A DNA stretch of 64,000 nucleotides from Fusobacteria bacterium ZRK30. Its GTDB lineage: Bacteria > Fusobacteriota > Fusobacteriia > Fusobacteriales > Fusobacteriaceae. Positions 24,215-32,813 of the stretch are shown piece by piece. Where the stretch lies: contig CP102405.1 of NCBI GenBank assembly GCA_024628785.1, positions 1,302,001 through 1,366,000 on the forward strand, written 5' to 3'. The position numbers and the translations under genes were made by a program. The notes under the pieces were generated by a model. It saw nothing but the letters and a program-made list of their open reading frames with translations. It had not been told where the DNA came from and searched no databases. Within the stretch, counting starts at the first letter, position 1; every line of letters begins with the position of its first letter.

Positions 24215-25405
24215 ATGAACGAGATTCAAAAAAAAGGGTTTGGAACAAAAGCGATACATGGAGGAGCAGAAAAAAATCCATTTGGAACATTAACTACACC
24301 AATATACCAAAGTTCTACATTTGTATTTGACAGTGCAGAACAAGGTGGGAGAAGGTTTGCTTTGGAGGAACCGGGATATATCTATTCAAGGTTAGGAAAT
24401 CCTACATCAAGTGTTGTAGAGAGAAAATTAGCTTTATTAGAGGGAGCAGAAGGGGCGTTAGCTACTAGTTCAGGAATGGGAGCTATATCTTCGACTATGT
24501 GGACATTATTAAAATCTGGAGATCATCTGTTGGCCGACAAAACTTTATACGGGTGTACCTATGCTTATTTCAGTCATGGATTAACTAAATTTGGAATCGA
24601 TGTAGAATTTGTGGATACCTCTGATTTGGAAGCGGTAAAAAAAGCTATGAGACCAAATACTAAGATAGTTTATTTAGAAACACCGGCAAATCCAAATTTA
24701 AAAATAGTAGACATTAAAGCAGTTTGTGACATTGCACATAAAACTGAAGGAACCAGAGTAGTTGTAGATAATACATTTGCAACACCGTATCTTCAAAGAC
24801 CAATGGAATTTGGAGCTGATCTGGTAGTTCATTCAGCTACCAAATACTTAAACGGCCATGGAGACGTAGTGGCAGGATTTGTAGCAGGAGATTTAGAAAC
24901 GGTAACTCAGATAAGATTAGTAGGTGTAAAGGATATGACTGGTTCAGTTCTTAGTCCGCAAGATGCTTTTCTTATGATTAGAGGTATGAAAACATTAGAG
25001 CTTAGAATGGCAAGACACTGTAGTAATGCATATAAGGTAGCAAAATTCTTGGATACTAACTCCATGGTGGAGAAGGTATATTATCCGGGCCTTGTATCTC
25101 ATGAGGGACATGAAATAGCAAAAGATCAGATGGATGGATATGGTGGAATAATCGCCTTTGATGTAAAGGGTGGATTAGAAGCAGGGAAGAAACTATTAAA
25201 TAGTTTGGAGCTGTGTACTCTGGCAGTAAGTTTAGGAGATACAGAAACTTTAATCCAGCATCCGGCATCAATGACTCATTCCCCTTATACAGTGGAGGCA
25301 AGAGCAGCAGCAGGAATAACTGAGGGATTGGTTAGAATGTCTGTAGGTTTAGAAGATGCAGATGATATTATAGCTGATCTGGAGCAGGGGTTGGCAAAAT
25401 TATAA
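24215..25405 (+). CDS. mgl: Methionine gamma-lyase
   Basis: A PLP enzyme of the Cys/Met metabolism family that cleaves L-methionine to methanethiol, ammonia and 2-oxobutyrate. The 396-residue length is typical. The PLP lysine is K210 in VVHSATKYLNGHGD. The methionine-lyase hallmark Cys is C114 in LYGCTYAYF, where cystathionine lyases have other residues. Other motifs are YSRLGNPTS, SSGMGAISS, VVVDNTFATPYLQ and the late DTETLIQHPASMTHS. Cystathionine or homocysteine lyase activity is the alternative. It has its own upstream region and terminator, so it is probably monocistronic. Confidence 0.93.
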   Translation: MNEIQKKGFGTKAIHGGAEKNPFGTLTTPIYQSSTFVFDSAEQGGRRFALEEPGYIYSRLGNPTSSVVERKLALLEGAEGALATSSGMGAISSTMWTLLKSGDHLLADKTLYGCTYAYFSHGLTKFGIDVEFVDTSDLEAVKKAMRPNTKIVYLETPANPNLKIVDIKAVCDIAHKTEGTRVVVDNTFATPYLQRPMEFGADLVVHSATKYLNGHGDVVAGFVAGDLETVTQIRLVGVKDMTGSVLSPQDAFLMIRGMKTLELRMARHCSNAYKVAKFLDTNSMVEKVYYPGLVSHEGHEIAKDQMDGYGGIIAFDVKGGLEAGKKLLNSLELCTLAVSLGDTETLIQHPASMTHSPYTVEARAAAGITEGLVRMSVGLEDADDIIADLEQGLAKL

Positions 25406-25413
25406 GATTATTC

Positions 25414-25446
25414 AAAGGCGGTGGGGGAAACTCTGCTGCCTTTTTT
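25414..25446 (+). terminator. Terminator after methionine gamma-lyase
   Basis: AAAGGCGG pairs with CTGCCTTT (one mismatch) before a run of six T. Confidence 0.7.
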
Positions 25447-25460
25447 ATTATTTAGGAAAT

Positions 25461-25483
25461 ACTGGATGCAACATCACGTTGCT
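25461..25483. repeat. Dispersed palindromic repeat, copy 2
   Basis: ACTGGATGCAACATCACGTT followed by GCT: one G-to-A change in the palindrome centre relative to copies 1 and 3. It lies after the methionine gamma-lyase terminator. Confidence 0.7.
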
Positions 25484-25537
25484 TTTATAAATAAATATTA
25501 AAAATTCAAGCAAAGATATCAATAGGGAGGGAATATT

Positions 25538-26923
25538 ATGTTAAACAGGGAGATTATTGAAAATATCTTTAAAACAGCTTTGGTCAGGGGAGATTTTGCG
25601 GAGATATTTTTTGAAGAGAAAGACACATTTTCACTGACTTTATCATCACAAAAAATAGAAAAAGTACTTTCTGGAAGTGATTTTGGAGTTGGGATCAGGA
25701 TTTTAGACGGATCAAATGTGGTTTATGGGTATACAAATAATTTAGATGATGAAAACTTACTTTTAATTACAAAAAAACTGGCTGATTCATTGGAAAAAAA
25801 AGAAACGTCAGCAGAGGGTAGAGTAGGAGAAGCTAAAGTGGAAACAACTCAGCATAAGATCAAAAGGATGCCGGATACAGTGCCTGTAGGAGAAAAAGTG
25901 GCATTGTTGAAAAAAATAGATAGAGTAGCCAGGGAATATGATGAAAAAATCAGCCAGGTAGAAGTCTCGTATTTTGATACTGTGCAAAATATTAAAATAA
26001 TCAATTCAGAAGGACTGAATACCAGTGATACCAGAGTTCATACTAGGATAAGTGCAAAATGTATAGCAAAAGATGGAGAAAATGTACAAACGGGATCATC
26101 TGCTCCAGGGGGCCAGAAAGGGTTTGAGTTTTATAGTGAAGATGTAGATGTAACAGAAGTTGCAAAGGAAGCTGCCAGACAGGCTCTAACACTTTTATCT
26201 GCTGATGATGCTCCCAGCAAGGAGATGACAGTTATCATGGAGAATGGATTTGGAGGGGTAATATTCCATGAAGCCTGTGGACATGGACTAGAAGCTACAT
26301 CTGTGGCTAAAAAATTATCTGTATTTACAGATAAAATTGGAAAAAAGGTAGCCAGCAGCTGTGTAACTGCCATCGATGACGGGACTATCACCAATGGATG
26401 GGGATCTATGAATATCGACGATGAAGGCAATAGGGGGCAAAAAAATATTTTGATAAAAGACGGAATACTCCAGGGGTATATGATCGACAGATTAGGAGCC
26501 AGAAGGATGAAAGGAGAGTCCACTGGTTCCGGGAGGAGAGAATCCTATAAATTTGCCCCTACTTCTAGGATGACGAATACATTTATTGCACCTGGAACTT
26601 CTACTTTAGAGAATATGTTAAAAGGGGTAGAATTTGGGCTATATGCAAAATCAATGGGGGGAGGAAGTGTAAATCCTACAACTGGTGATTTTAATTTTGC
26701 AGTTTTAGAAGGTTACCTGATAGAAAATGGAAAGATCACAACTCCTGTAAAGGGGGCTACTCTAATCGGGAATGGACCTGAAATTTTACAAAAAATCGAT
26801 ATGGTAGGAGATAACCTGTCTTATGCTCAGGGAGTTTGCGGGGCAGATAGCGGGAATATCCCGGCAGATCTAGGGCAGCCCAGGATAAGAGTTTCATCGA
26901 TTACAGTAGGAGGGAGAAAATAA
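25538..26923 (+). CDS. tldD: Metalloprotease TldD
   Basis: TldD is the catalytic subunit of the TldD/TldE zinc protease, which in E. coli processes microcin B17 and degrades unfolded peptides. The 461-residue protein has the HExxxH zinc motif HEACGH at 244-249, then GLEATS, DDGTITNGWGSMNIDDEG and the C-terminal GGGSVNPTTGDFNF and GNGPEILQKIDMVGDNL. It is followed after 2 bases by tldE, so the dimer is made from one message. No modified-peptide genes are nearby, so a housekeeping peptidase role is likelier. Confidence 0.95.
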   Translation: MLNREIIENIFKTALVRGDFAEIFFEEKDTFSLTLSSQKIEKVLSGSDFGVGIRILDGSNVVYGYTNNLDDENLLLITKKLADSLEKKETSAEGRVGEAKVETTQHKIKRMPDTVPVGEKVALLKKIDRVAREYDEKISQVEVSYFDTVQNIKIINSEGLNTSDTRVHTRISAKCIAKDGENVQTGSSAPGGQKGFEFYSEDVDVTEVAKEAARQALTLLSADDAPSKEMTVIMENGFGGVIFHEACGHGLEATSVAKKLSVFTDKIGKKVASSCVTAIDDGTITNGWGSMNIDDEGNRGQKNILIKDGILQGYMIDRLGARRMKGESTGSGRRESYKFAPTSRMTNTFIAPGTSTLENMLKGVEFGLYAKSMGGGSVNPTTGDFNFAVLEGYLIENGKITTPVKGATLIGNGPEILQKIDMVGDNLSYAQGVCGADSGNIPADLGQPRIRVSSITVGGRK

Positions 26924-26925
26924 CT

Positions 26926-28254
26926 ATGAATTATACTAATTTATTTAATATAGCTAAGGAAAAAAATATAGAGGAGCTGGAACTTTATTTTTCCAGGAGT
27001 AGTTCTACTTCAATTGAATTATTTAACTCAGAGGTGGAGGAATACAAAGTCTCCGATGTTTCGGGGATCTCATTAAAGGGTAAACACAATGGGAAAGTGG
27101 GTTCTGTGTATACTGAAGAGATCTCTGAAGAAAAGGCAGTTGAAATGCTGGATCGGTTGATATTAAACGCTACAATTGTGGAAACAAGTGAGGAGTTTAC
27201 TCTCTTTGAAGGGAGTGAAAACTACCCGGAAGTAAAAACATTTGATGAGGATATAAAAAATATAGAAACAGCTGATAAGATTGAACTACTCAAAAAAATA
27301 GATAAAAAGGTAAGGAGTTATGAAAATATAGATACCCTTCAAGGTTTGGTATTTATAGATAAAGAAAGAGAAATAAAGATAATCAACTCCAAGGATTTAA
27401 ACTTAGATAAAAGGGATAATTCTATTTTAATTTACTGTTATGCTACGGCTAAAAAGGGTGATGATATCAAAACAAGTGGAGAATTTGTCTTGACAAATGA
27501 TATTAATAGTATTGATGTAGATAAATTTGCTGAAAAAGTAGCTTTAAATACAACAAATAAGCTGGGAGGAAAAAAAGCTGATTCCGGTAAGTATAGAACT
27601 CTCCTTTCAAATGAAGTCGCAGCTGATCTATTGGAAGGAATGAGTTCTAGTTTTTCAGCTGAAAATGTCCAAAAAGGATTGTCGATGTTAGAAAGGAAGG
27701 TAGAGAATCTTGTATTTTCTAAAAAAATTACCATAACAGATAAACCACTGGTGGATTTTGGTCCTAATTCAACAGGGTTTGATGATGAGGGTGTAGCTTC
27801 ATCTGATAAGATTGTTGTTGAAAATGGAGTGTTAAAGACATTCTTGCACAATAGAAAAACAGCTGAAAAAGATGGGGTAAAAAGTACCGGGAATGGGTTT
27901 AAAGGAGACTTTAAAGGGCTGGTAGCGGTTAAACCAACTAATTTTTCAGTTGAAAAGGGAGAACTATCCTTAGAAGCGTTGACTTCCAAGGTAGGAGACG
28001 GGATCTATATAGATGATCTATCGGGAATCCATGCAGGATTAAATCCGGTTACCGGGGACTTTTCCTTACAGGCAGGGGGAGTTTTAATTAAAGACGGGAA
28101 GCTAGATCGCCCTATAAATCTAATAACAGTTGCAGGGAACTTTTTTGAGATGCTAAAAGATGTAAATGATCTTGGAGATGATTTTAAGTATAATTATTCT
28201 GGAGTGGGTTCACCGTCACTATTTATAAATGAATTGAGTATATCGGGGAAATAA
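26926..28254 (+). CDS. tldE: Metalloprotease subunit TldE/PmbA
   Basis: The partner of TldD: 442 residues with the same fold but no HExxxH, as expected for the subunit that shapes the active-site chamber. Shared features are GISLKGKHNGKVGSVYTEEIS, the region LADFGPNS-like VDFGPNSTGFDDEGVASSDK, GIYIDDLSGIHAGLNPVTGDFSLQAGG and a C-terminal GVGSPSLFINELSISGK. It begins 2 bases after the tldD stop. The unlabelled stretch to 28462 holds a terminator. Confidence 0.94.
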   Translation: MNYTNLFNIAKEKNIEELELYFSRSSSTSIELFNSEVEEYKVSDVSGISLKGKHNGKVGSVYTEEISEEKAVEMLDRLILNATIVETSEEFTLFEGSENYPEVKTFDEDIKNIETADKIELLKKIDKKVRSYENIDTLQGLVFIDKEREIKIINSKDLNLDKRDNSILIYCYATAKKGDDIKTSGEFVLTNDINSIDVDKFAEKVALNTTNKLGGKKADSGKYRTLLSNEVAADLLEGMSSSFSAENVQKGLSMLERKVENLVFSKKITITDKPLVDFGPNSTGFDDEGVASSDKIVVENGVLKTFLHNRKTAEKDGVKSTGNGFKGDFKGLVAVKPTNFSVEKGELSLEALTSKVGDGIYIDDLSGIHAGLNPVTGDFSLQAGGVLIKDGKLDRPINLITVAGNFFEMLKDVNDLGDDFKYNYSGVGSPSLFINELSISGK

Positions 28255-28361
28255 AAAGATCTATGTCATTTTAAAATTAAAGATAGAAATAGGTGGAAAG
28301 TGAACTTAGACAGATATATAATGATTGAGAGCAAGGATTGACAGAATTATAGGGTATATAA

Positions 28362-28393
28362 AGATAGTAGGGAGAGGTCTCTACTATTTTTTT
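28362..28393 (+). terminator. Terminator after tldE
   Basis: ATAGTAG...AGAG and CTCT...CTAT pair before seven T residues. Confidence 0.6.
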
Positions 28394-28462
28394 ATGAAAA
28401 AAATTATTAAGACAATCGACAGATTTATCATCTAAGTTTAAGAAAAAATACAGGAGGAGAGG

Positions 28463-29212
28463 ATGAGGAATTTATTTATAGTTGCTTTTATATTTGGTAT
28501 GGGAATTGTGTCTTGGATGAAACCTAAAAAATATAGTTATATAATTCCTGCATATATACCATTAGGAGAAAGGTTCGATCTTGATTTTGACGGGATAGCT
28601 GAATTTTCAAATAAAAACAATGTGATAATAATAGTCAATCCAAATAACGGGCCTATAAGCAGGGAGGAGAATAGATATTATTTTGAAAAATTAGAGGAGA
28701 AAATAAAACAGATACAAGATAATGGTGGAAAAGTTATCGGGTATGTGTCTACCGGTTATGGAAACAGGGATGGAAAGGAAGTAGAGAAGGATATAGATCT
28801 TTGGGAAAAGGAGTGGAATATAGACGGGATATTTTTAGACGAAGGGATGGGGAGCTGTGGTGACAATTGTGAAAGGCTGATAAAAAAATATCAGGATTAC
28901 TACGAGTATATAGGAAGTAAAATTATCGTTACAAATCCAGGATATACAGATGAGAATTATGAAAAGTTTTTAAAAGACGGGGTGATTATGATAATCTTTG
29001 AGAATACCTATAAAAAATTTATATCTCCTGATAACTATCTAAGTAATATGAATCTAAAAAAGGGGGAAAAAGGAGTTTTACTCCATACCGCTCCTAAAGA
29101 TATAGATGAGAAAGAAATAAAAAAATTATATAAAAAATATGATTTGGATTATATATACTTAACTTCTGAAAATTGGGACACCATATCATTGAAACTTTTG
29201 GAGGAGTTATAG
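28463..29212 (+). CDS. Spherulin-4-like (GH135-type) secreted protein
   Basis: A 249-residue protein with an N-terminal signal or anchor helix (about residues 1-20). The body reads like the spherulation-specific family 4 (spherulin-4) TIM barrel: YIIPAYIPLG, NVIIIVNPNNGPI, KVIGYVSTGYGNRDGKEVEKDIDLWEKEW and GIFLDEGM with the Asp-Glu pair used by the GH135/GH114 families. Characterised fungal relatives cleave galactosaminogalactan. The substrate in a bacterium is unknown; an exopolysaccharide is a reasonable guess. It ends about 30 bases before the nitroreductase gene, which may be co-transcribed. Confidence 0.75.
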   Translation: MRNLFIVAFIFGMGIVSWMKPKKYSYIIPAYIPLGERFDLDFDGIAEFSNKNNVIIIVNPNNGPISREENRYYFEKLEEKIKQIQDNGGKVIGYVSTGYGNRDGKEVEKDIDLWEKEWNIDGIFLDEGMGSCGDNCERLIKKYQDYYEYIGSKIIVTNPGYTDENYEKFLKDGVIMIIFENTYKKFISPDNYLSNMNLKKGEKGVLLHTAPKDIDEKEIKKLYKKYDLDYIYLTSENWDTISLKLLEEL

Positions 29213-29242
29213 TATACTGTAAGAAATAATGGAGGACAAATA

Positions 29243-29806
29243 ATGAATGAAATTTTAAAAATAATTAAAGAAAGAAGAACCACCAGATCTTATAAAAAAG
29301 AGATGATTACAGAGGAGGAGTTAAATAAAATAATAGAAGCGGGGATGTGGGCACCCAGTGGACACAACAGACAACCTTGGCATTTTACGGTAATAGAAAA
29401 TAAAGAGATTATGAAAAAAATAAATTTTGATACAAAGGAAGTATGTAAAAATATCGATGACCCTCTTTATTTTGGATGGGCCAATAACGATAAGTATGAT
29501 GCATTCTATGGTGCCCCGATTTTAATCTTACTTTCCTATAGTGAGAATGGATTTTCACCAATTGATGATCTGGGGGCTGTAAGTCAAAATATGGGATTAG
29601 CAGCAGAAAGTATTGGTATAGGCAGCTGCTGGATTGGGTTTATCAATAAACTATTTGAGAGTAGTGGTGAAAAACATGAAGAATATACAAAGTTACTAAA
29701 TATACCAAGTGGTTATATATTGCATCATGGAATAGTATTTGGATACCCTGCCAAAGAAAAATTAAAATCACAACCAAGAAAAGGGAGTTATAATAGGATA
29801 AAATAA
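29243..29806 (+). CDS. Nitroreductase-family FMN protein (copy A)
   Basis: A 187-residue nitroreductase-like flavoprotein: IKERRTTRSYKKE (phosphate-binding Arg), WAPSGHNRQPWHFTVI, LGAVSQNMGLAAESIGIGSCWIGF and a C-terminal GYPAKE. Members reduce nitro groups, quinones or other acceptors with NAD(P)H; the real substrate is unknown. It is clearly related to the protein at 56957-57523 (shared APSGHN-QPWHFTV and CWIG). A dispersed repeat begins just after its stop. Confidence 0.92.
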   Translation: MNEILKIIKERRTTRSYKKEMITEEELNKIIEAGMWAPSGHNRQPWHFTVIENKEIMKKINFDTKEVCKNIDDPLYFGWANNDKYDAFYGAPILILLSYSENGFSPIDDLGAVSQNMGLAAESIGIGSCWIGFINKLFESSGEKHEEYTKLLNIPSGYILHHGIVFGYPAKEKLKSQPRKGSYNRIK

Positions 29807-29807
29807 A

Positions 29808-29829
29808 AGCAGCGTGATGTCGGATCCAG
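29808..29829. repeat. Dispersed palindromic repeat, copy 4 (diverged, inverted)
   Basis: Reads AGCAGCGTGATGTCGGATCC then AG on the plus strand, which is the reverse complement of a diverged CTGGATGCAACGTCACGTTGCT. It lies directly after the nitroreductase stop. Confidence 0.55.
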
Positions 29830-29853
29830 GTAATAAAAAATGGAGGTTAAATT

Positions 29854-30489
29854 ATGAAACATAAATTAAATAAAAAAGTTGTAAGAATAATAATTTTATT
29901 ATCGGTAATATTTTTGATGTTTAATGTGATAAACTCAAAACAACCAAAGGAAGTAGGAGTAAGGGATTATATGCCAGACAAACCTATGGTTAAAATCTTT
30001 GATGGTGGATTTGAAGGGGCTGGAAGTGTAGAAGTAATAGACAAGATAAAGGGTGAATTTTATCAGAAAAAAACTATAGACACAGCTACCATGGGAGCGG
30101 CTGTTTATCGTGTAAATAAAGATGGTTATATGTTGGTATACAGGGAAGGAGAGACAGATCAGTTAAAGGATAACTATATAGATGAGAAATCGAACAATAA
30201 TTTGATCCTACTCAGATCACCTATAAAAAAAGGTATCTCTTGGATAAATGATGATAAATCGACATATAAGATCTTATCTATAGATGAAAAGATAGAATTA
30301 ATGGGAGAAGAGATAGAGGCAGTTAAATTAAGATATAGAAAGGACGGCTCTGAATATTATATCTATTTTGCAAAAGGACTAGGGATAGTCGGGATAGAGT
30401 CTGAAATGGGAAACAGTAGATTGACAGAAGTAAAGTATGATGTAAAGGATTATCTTTCAAAATTAAAAAAGGAAGAGATGAAAAACTAA
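29854..30489 (+). CDS. Exported or membrane-anchored protein, unknown
   Basis: A 211-residue protein with a basic N-terminus and one hydrophobic helix (about residues 11-26, VRIIILLSVIFLMFNVI) that is probably an uncleaved anchor. The remaining 180 residues look like beta-rich extracytoplasmic sequence (MVKIFDGGFEGAGSVEVIDK, GISWINDDKSTYKILSID, YYIYFAKGLGIVGIE), a pattern seen in many small periplasmic proteins that open with a W-x-Y-like strand. I do not recognise a named family. GGAG precedes the ATG. The dispersed repeat separates it from the nitroreductase. Confidence 0.75.
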   Translation: MKHKLNKKVVRIIILLSVIFLMFNVINSKQPKEVGVRDYMPDKPMVKIFDGGFEGAGSVEVIDKIKGEFYQKKTIDTATMGAAVYRVNKDGYMLVYREGETDQLKDNYIDEKSNNNLILLRSPIKKGISWINDDKSTYKILSIDEKIELMGEEIEAVKLRYRKDGSEYYIYFAKGLGIVGIESEMGNSRLTEVKYDVKDYLSKLKKEEMKN

Positions 30490-30574
30490 GGATAGAAGAA
30501 AACTGTACCTTAAAAAAATTCAATTGAAGAGATATAAATTCATGATATCAGTGGTTAAGGAAAGATTTCTGTGA

Positions 30575-30603
30575 TTGTTTAAGGCCAGTAAATATGATAT
30601 ACT
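30575..30603 (+). promoter_or_regulatory. Promoter of truB-hisS-aspS
   Basis: -35 TTGTTT (30575-30580), 17-bp spacer, -10 TATACT (30598-30603) with an extended TGA before it. It lies 33 bases before the truB start. Confidence 0.6.
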
Positions 30604-30636
30604 GTTATGAAAATAAATAATATAGGGTGAATAAAA

Positions 30637-31497
30637 TTGAACGGATTAATTAATGTAGACAAACCCAAAGGATATACGTCCTTTGATGTGATTAGAAAAT
30701 TGAAAAGAATATTAAATATGAAAAAAATAGGACATACGGGGACTTTAGATCCGCTGGCAACAGGGGTACTTGTAATCTGTCTTGGAAGAGCTACTAAACT
30801 AGCTAATGTGATAGAAGCCAAGGAAAAAACCTATATAGCTGACTTTATTTTAGGATCAAAAACAGATACCTACGATACTGAAGGGGAAGTTATAGATAGA
30901 AGTGATGTTAAAGTAACAGGTGAAGATGTAAAGGATGTATTATCTAAATTTAGAGGAGAGATAAAACAAGTTCCTCCTATGTATTCTGCACTAAAAGTAA
31001 ATGGTAAAAGACTCTATGAACTGGCTCGTGAAGGGGTAGTAATTGAAAGAAAAAGCAGAGATGTGGTAATATCAAAGTTAGAGTTGATGGAATTTGATGA
31101 AAAAACACAGACAGGAAAACTTTACTGTGAGGTATCGAAGGGAACTTATATCAGGTCATTGATCTTTGATATGGGGGAAGAGCTTAAAACCTATGCACAC
31201 ATGAATGGACTCAGAAGAACCCAGGTTGGAGAATACCTGGTAGAGGACGGATTTACCATTGAGCAGATGGAAGAGATGGGAGAAAATGGCGATCTCTCTT
31301 TTGTAACCAGCGTAGAGGACAGTTTTAACTTTGAAAAAGTAGAATTAAAAGATGAAAAACAGATAAAATTATTTTTAAATGGAAATACAGTGGTGTGCCA
31401 AAAACCAAATGACAGATATAGGATCTATGTAGATAAAGAATTTGTCGGGTTAGGAGAGGTCATTGATAATAGATTAAAAGGCTGGAAAGTATTTTAG
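30637..31497 (+). CDS. truB: tRNA pseudouridine-55 synthase
   Basis: TruB makes pseudouridine 55 in the T-loop of tRNAs. The 286-residue protein has GLINVDKPKGYTSFDVI, the catalytic GHTGTLDPLATGVL (Asp38), KTYIADFILGSKTDTYDTEGEV, QVPPMYSALKVNGKRLYELAREG and GTYIRSLIFDMGE, plus a C-terminal PUA-like part. The start is TTG at 30637, with AGGGTGA 6 bases before; no ATG fits. It leads the truB-hisS-aspS run rather than sitting in the rimP-infB operon, where truB often is. Confidence 0.95.
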   Translation: MNGLINVDKPKGYTSFDVIRKLKRILNMKKIGHTGTLDPLATGVLVICLGRATKLANVIEAKEKTYIADFILGSKTDTYDTEGEVIDRSDVKVTGEDVKDVLSKFRGEIKQVPPMYSALKVNGKRLYELAREGVVIERKSRDVVISKLELMEFDEKTQTGKLYCEVSKGTYIRSLIFDMGEELKTYAHMNGLRRTQVGEYLVEDGFTIEQMEEMGENGDLSFVTSVEDSFNFEKVELKDEKQIKLFLNGNTVVCQKPNDRYRIYVDKEFVGLGEVIDNRLKGWKVF

Positions 31498-31519
31498 ACA
31501 AAATTTGTGAGGTGAAAGA

Positions 31520-32761
31520 ATGAAATTGATAAAAGCAATGAGAGGGACTAGAGATATCTATGATGTAGAAGCTCTAAAATTCAACTTTATAGAAGATACA
31601 GCAAAAGAGTTATTGGAAAACTACGGTTTTGGTAGAATGATAACTCCTACATTTGAATCTACAGACTTATTCAAAAGAGGGATAGGAGAAGGAACGGATA
31701 TCGTAGACAAGGAGATGTATACATTTTCTGACCGTGGAGATAGAAGTATAACTCTAAGACCTGAGGGGACAGCTCCGGTAGTAAGATCATATTTAGAAAA
31801 TAAGACCTATGCTAAGGAAGATCTGACTAAATATTATTATATCAATAATATGTTCAGATATGAGAGACCACAGGCAGGAAGATATAGAGAGTTTTATCAG
31901 ATAGGTGTGGAAATATTAGGTAATGCATCACCTATGGCAGATGCTGAAGTTATATCTATGGGATACAGACTGATGGAAAAATTAGGAATAGAAGACCTAA
32001 AGGTTAACATAAACTCTGTAGGAGGAAATGAAACAAGAGCAAAATATAGAGATATTTTAGTGAATTATCTTACTCCTAAAAAAGAAGGATTATGTACTGA
32101 CTGCCAGACCAGGTATGAAGCTAACCCCCTTAGAGTTTTAGACTGTAAAAATAAAGGATGTCAGGAATTGACAGTAGACGCTCCAATGTTACCTGATAAT
32201 TTGAATGCTGAAGAGAAGGCACACTATGACACTGTAAAAGAGTACTTAGACATGTTTGGTGTGGAATATATAGAAAATCCAAGATTAGTTAGAGGATTAG
32301 ATTACTACTCAAGTACAGTATTTGAGATTATAACTGAAAAATTAGGATCTCAAGGAACAGTATTGGGTGGTGGAAGATACGATAACTTAATCAAACAATT
32401 AGGGGATAAGGAAGTTCCAGCAGTAGGATTTGGATCGGGCCTAGACAGACTGATGATGCTATTAGGAGAAGAGAAGATCGTAAATACTCCTGATGTATAT
32501 GTAAGCTGGGTGGGAGAAGAAAATATAGACTACGCTTTCTTAGTAGCTAATAAATTAAGGGATAATGGAGTAAAAGTTTATATTGAATATGCACCAAAAT
32601 CTGCTAATGCTCATAGAAAAAAAGCATTTAAACTGGGAGCTAAAAGGGAAATAATCATAGATGCTGATTCAAAAACTAATAAAACATTAGGATTGAAAGA
32701 ATTAAGCAGCAGAGATGTAGAGGTAGTTGCATTTGATGAGTTATTAAATAAAATAAAGTAA
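31520..32761 (+). CDS. hisS: Histidyl-tRNA synthetase
   Basis: A class II synthetase charging tRNA-His; 413 residues, as usual. It begins with KAMRGTRDIYDVE, motif 2 is YINNMFRYERPQAGRYREFYQIGVE, the histidine motif is RGLDYYSSTVFEI, motif 3 is GSGLDRLMMLLGEE, and the C-terminal anticodon-binding domain is at about 325-413. A TCTDCQTRYEANPLRVLDCKNKGC cysteine-rich insertion lies in the middle (about residues 190-215). It follows truB by 22 bases, with GAGGTGA before the ATG. Confidence 0.97.
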   Translation: MKLIKAMRGTRDIYDVEALKFNFIEDTAKELLENYGFGRMITPTFESTDLFKRGIGEGTDIVDKEMYTFSDRGDRSITLRPEGTAPVVRSYLENKTYAKEDLTKYYYINNMFRYERPQAGRYREFYQIGVEILGNASPMADAEVISMGYRLMEKLGIEDLKVNINSVGGNETRAKYRDILVNYLTPKKEGLCTDCQTRYEANPLRVLDCKNKGCQELTVDAPMLPDNLNAEEKAHYDTVKEYLDMFGVEYIENPRLVRGLDYYSSTVFEIITEKLGSQGTVLGGGRYDNLIKQLGDKEVPAVGFGSGLDRLMMLLGEEKIVNTPDVYVSWVGEENIDYAFLVANKLRDNGVKVYIEYAPKSANAHRKKAFKLGAKREIIIDADSKTNKTLGLKELSSRDVEVVAFDELLNKIK

Positions 32762-32813
32762 TAAATAGATCATAATGGTAAAAATATTTTATATAAAATA
32801 GTGAGGTATAGGA

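Noticed and set aside
31498-32813. T-box leaders before hisS or aspS
   Set aside because: The gaps before these genes are 22 and 52 bases, too short for a T-box, and no specifier loop or antiterminator is seen.
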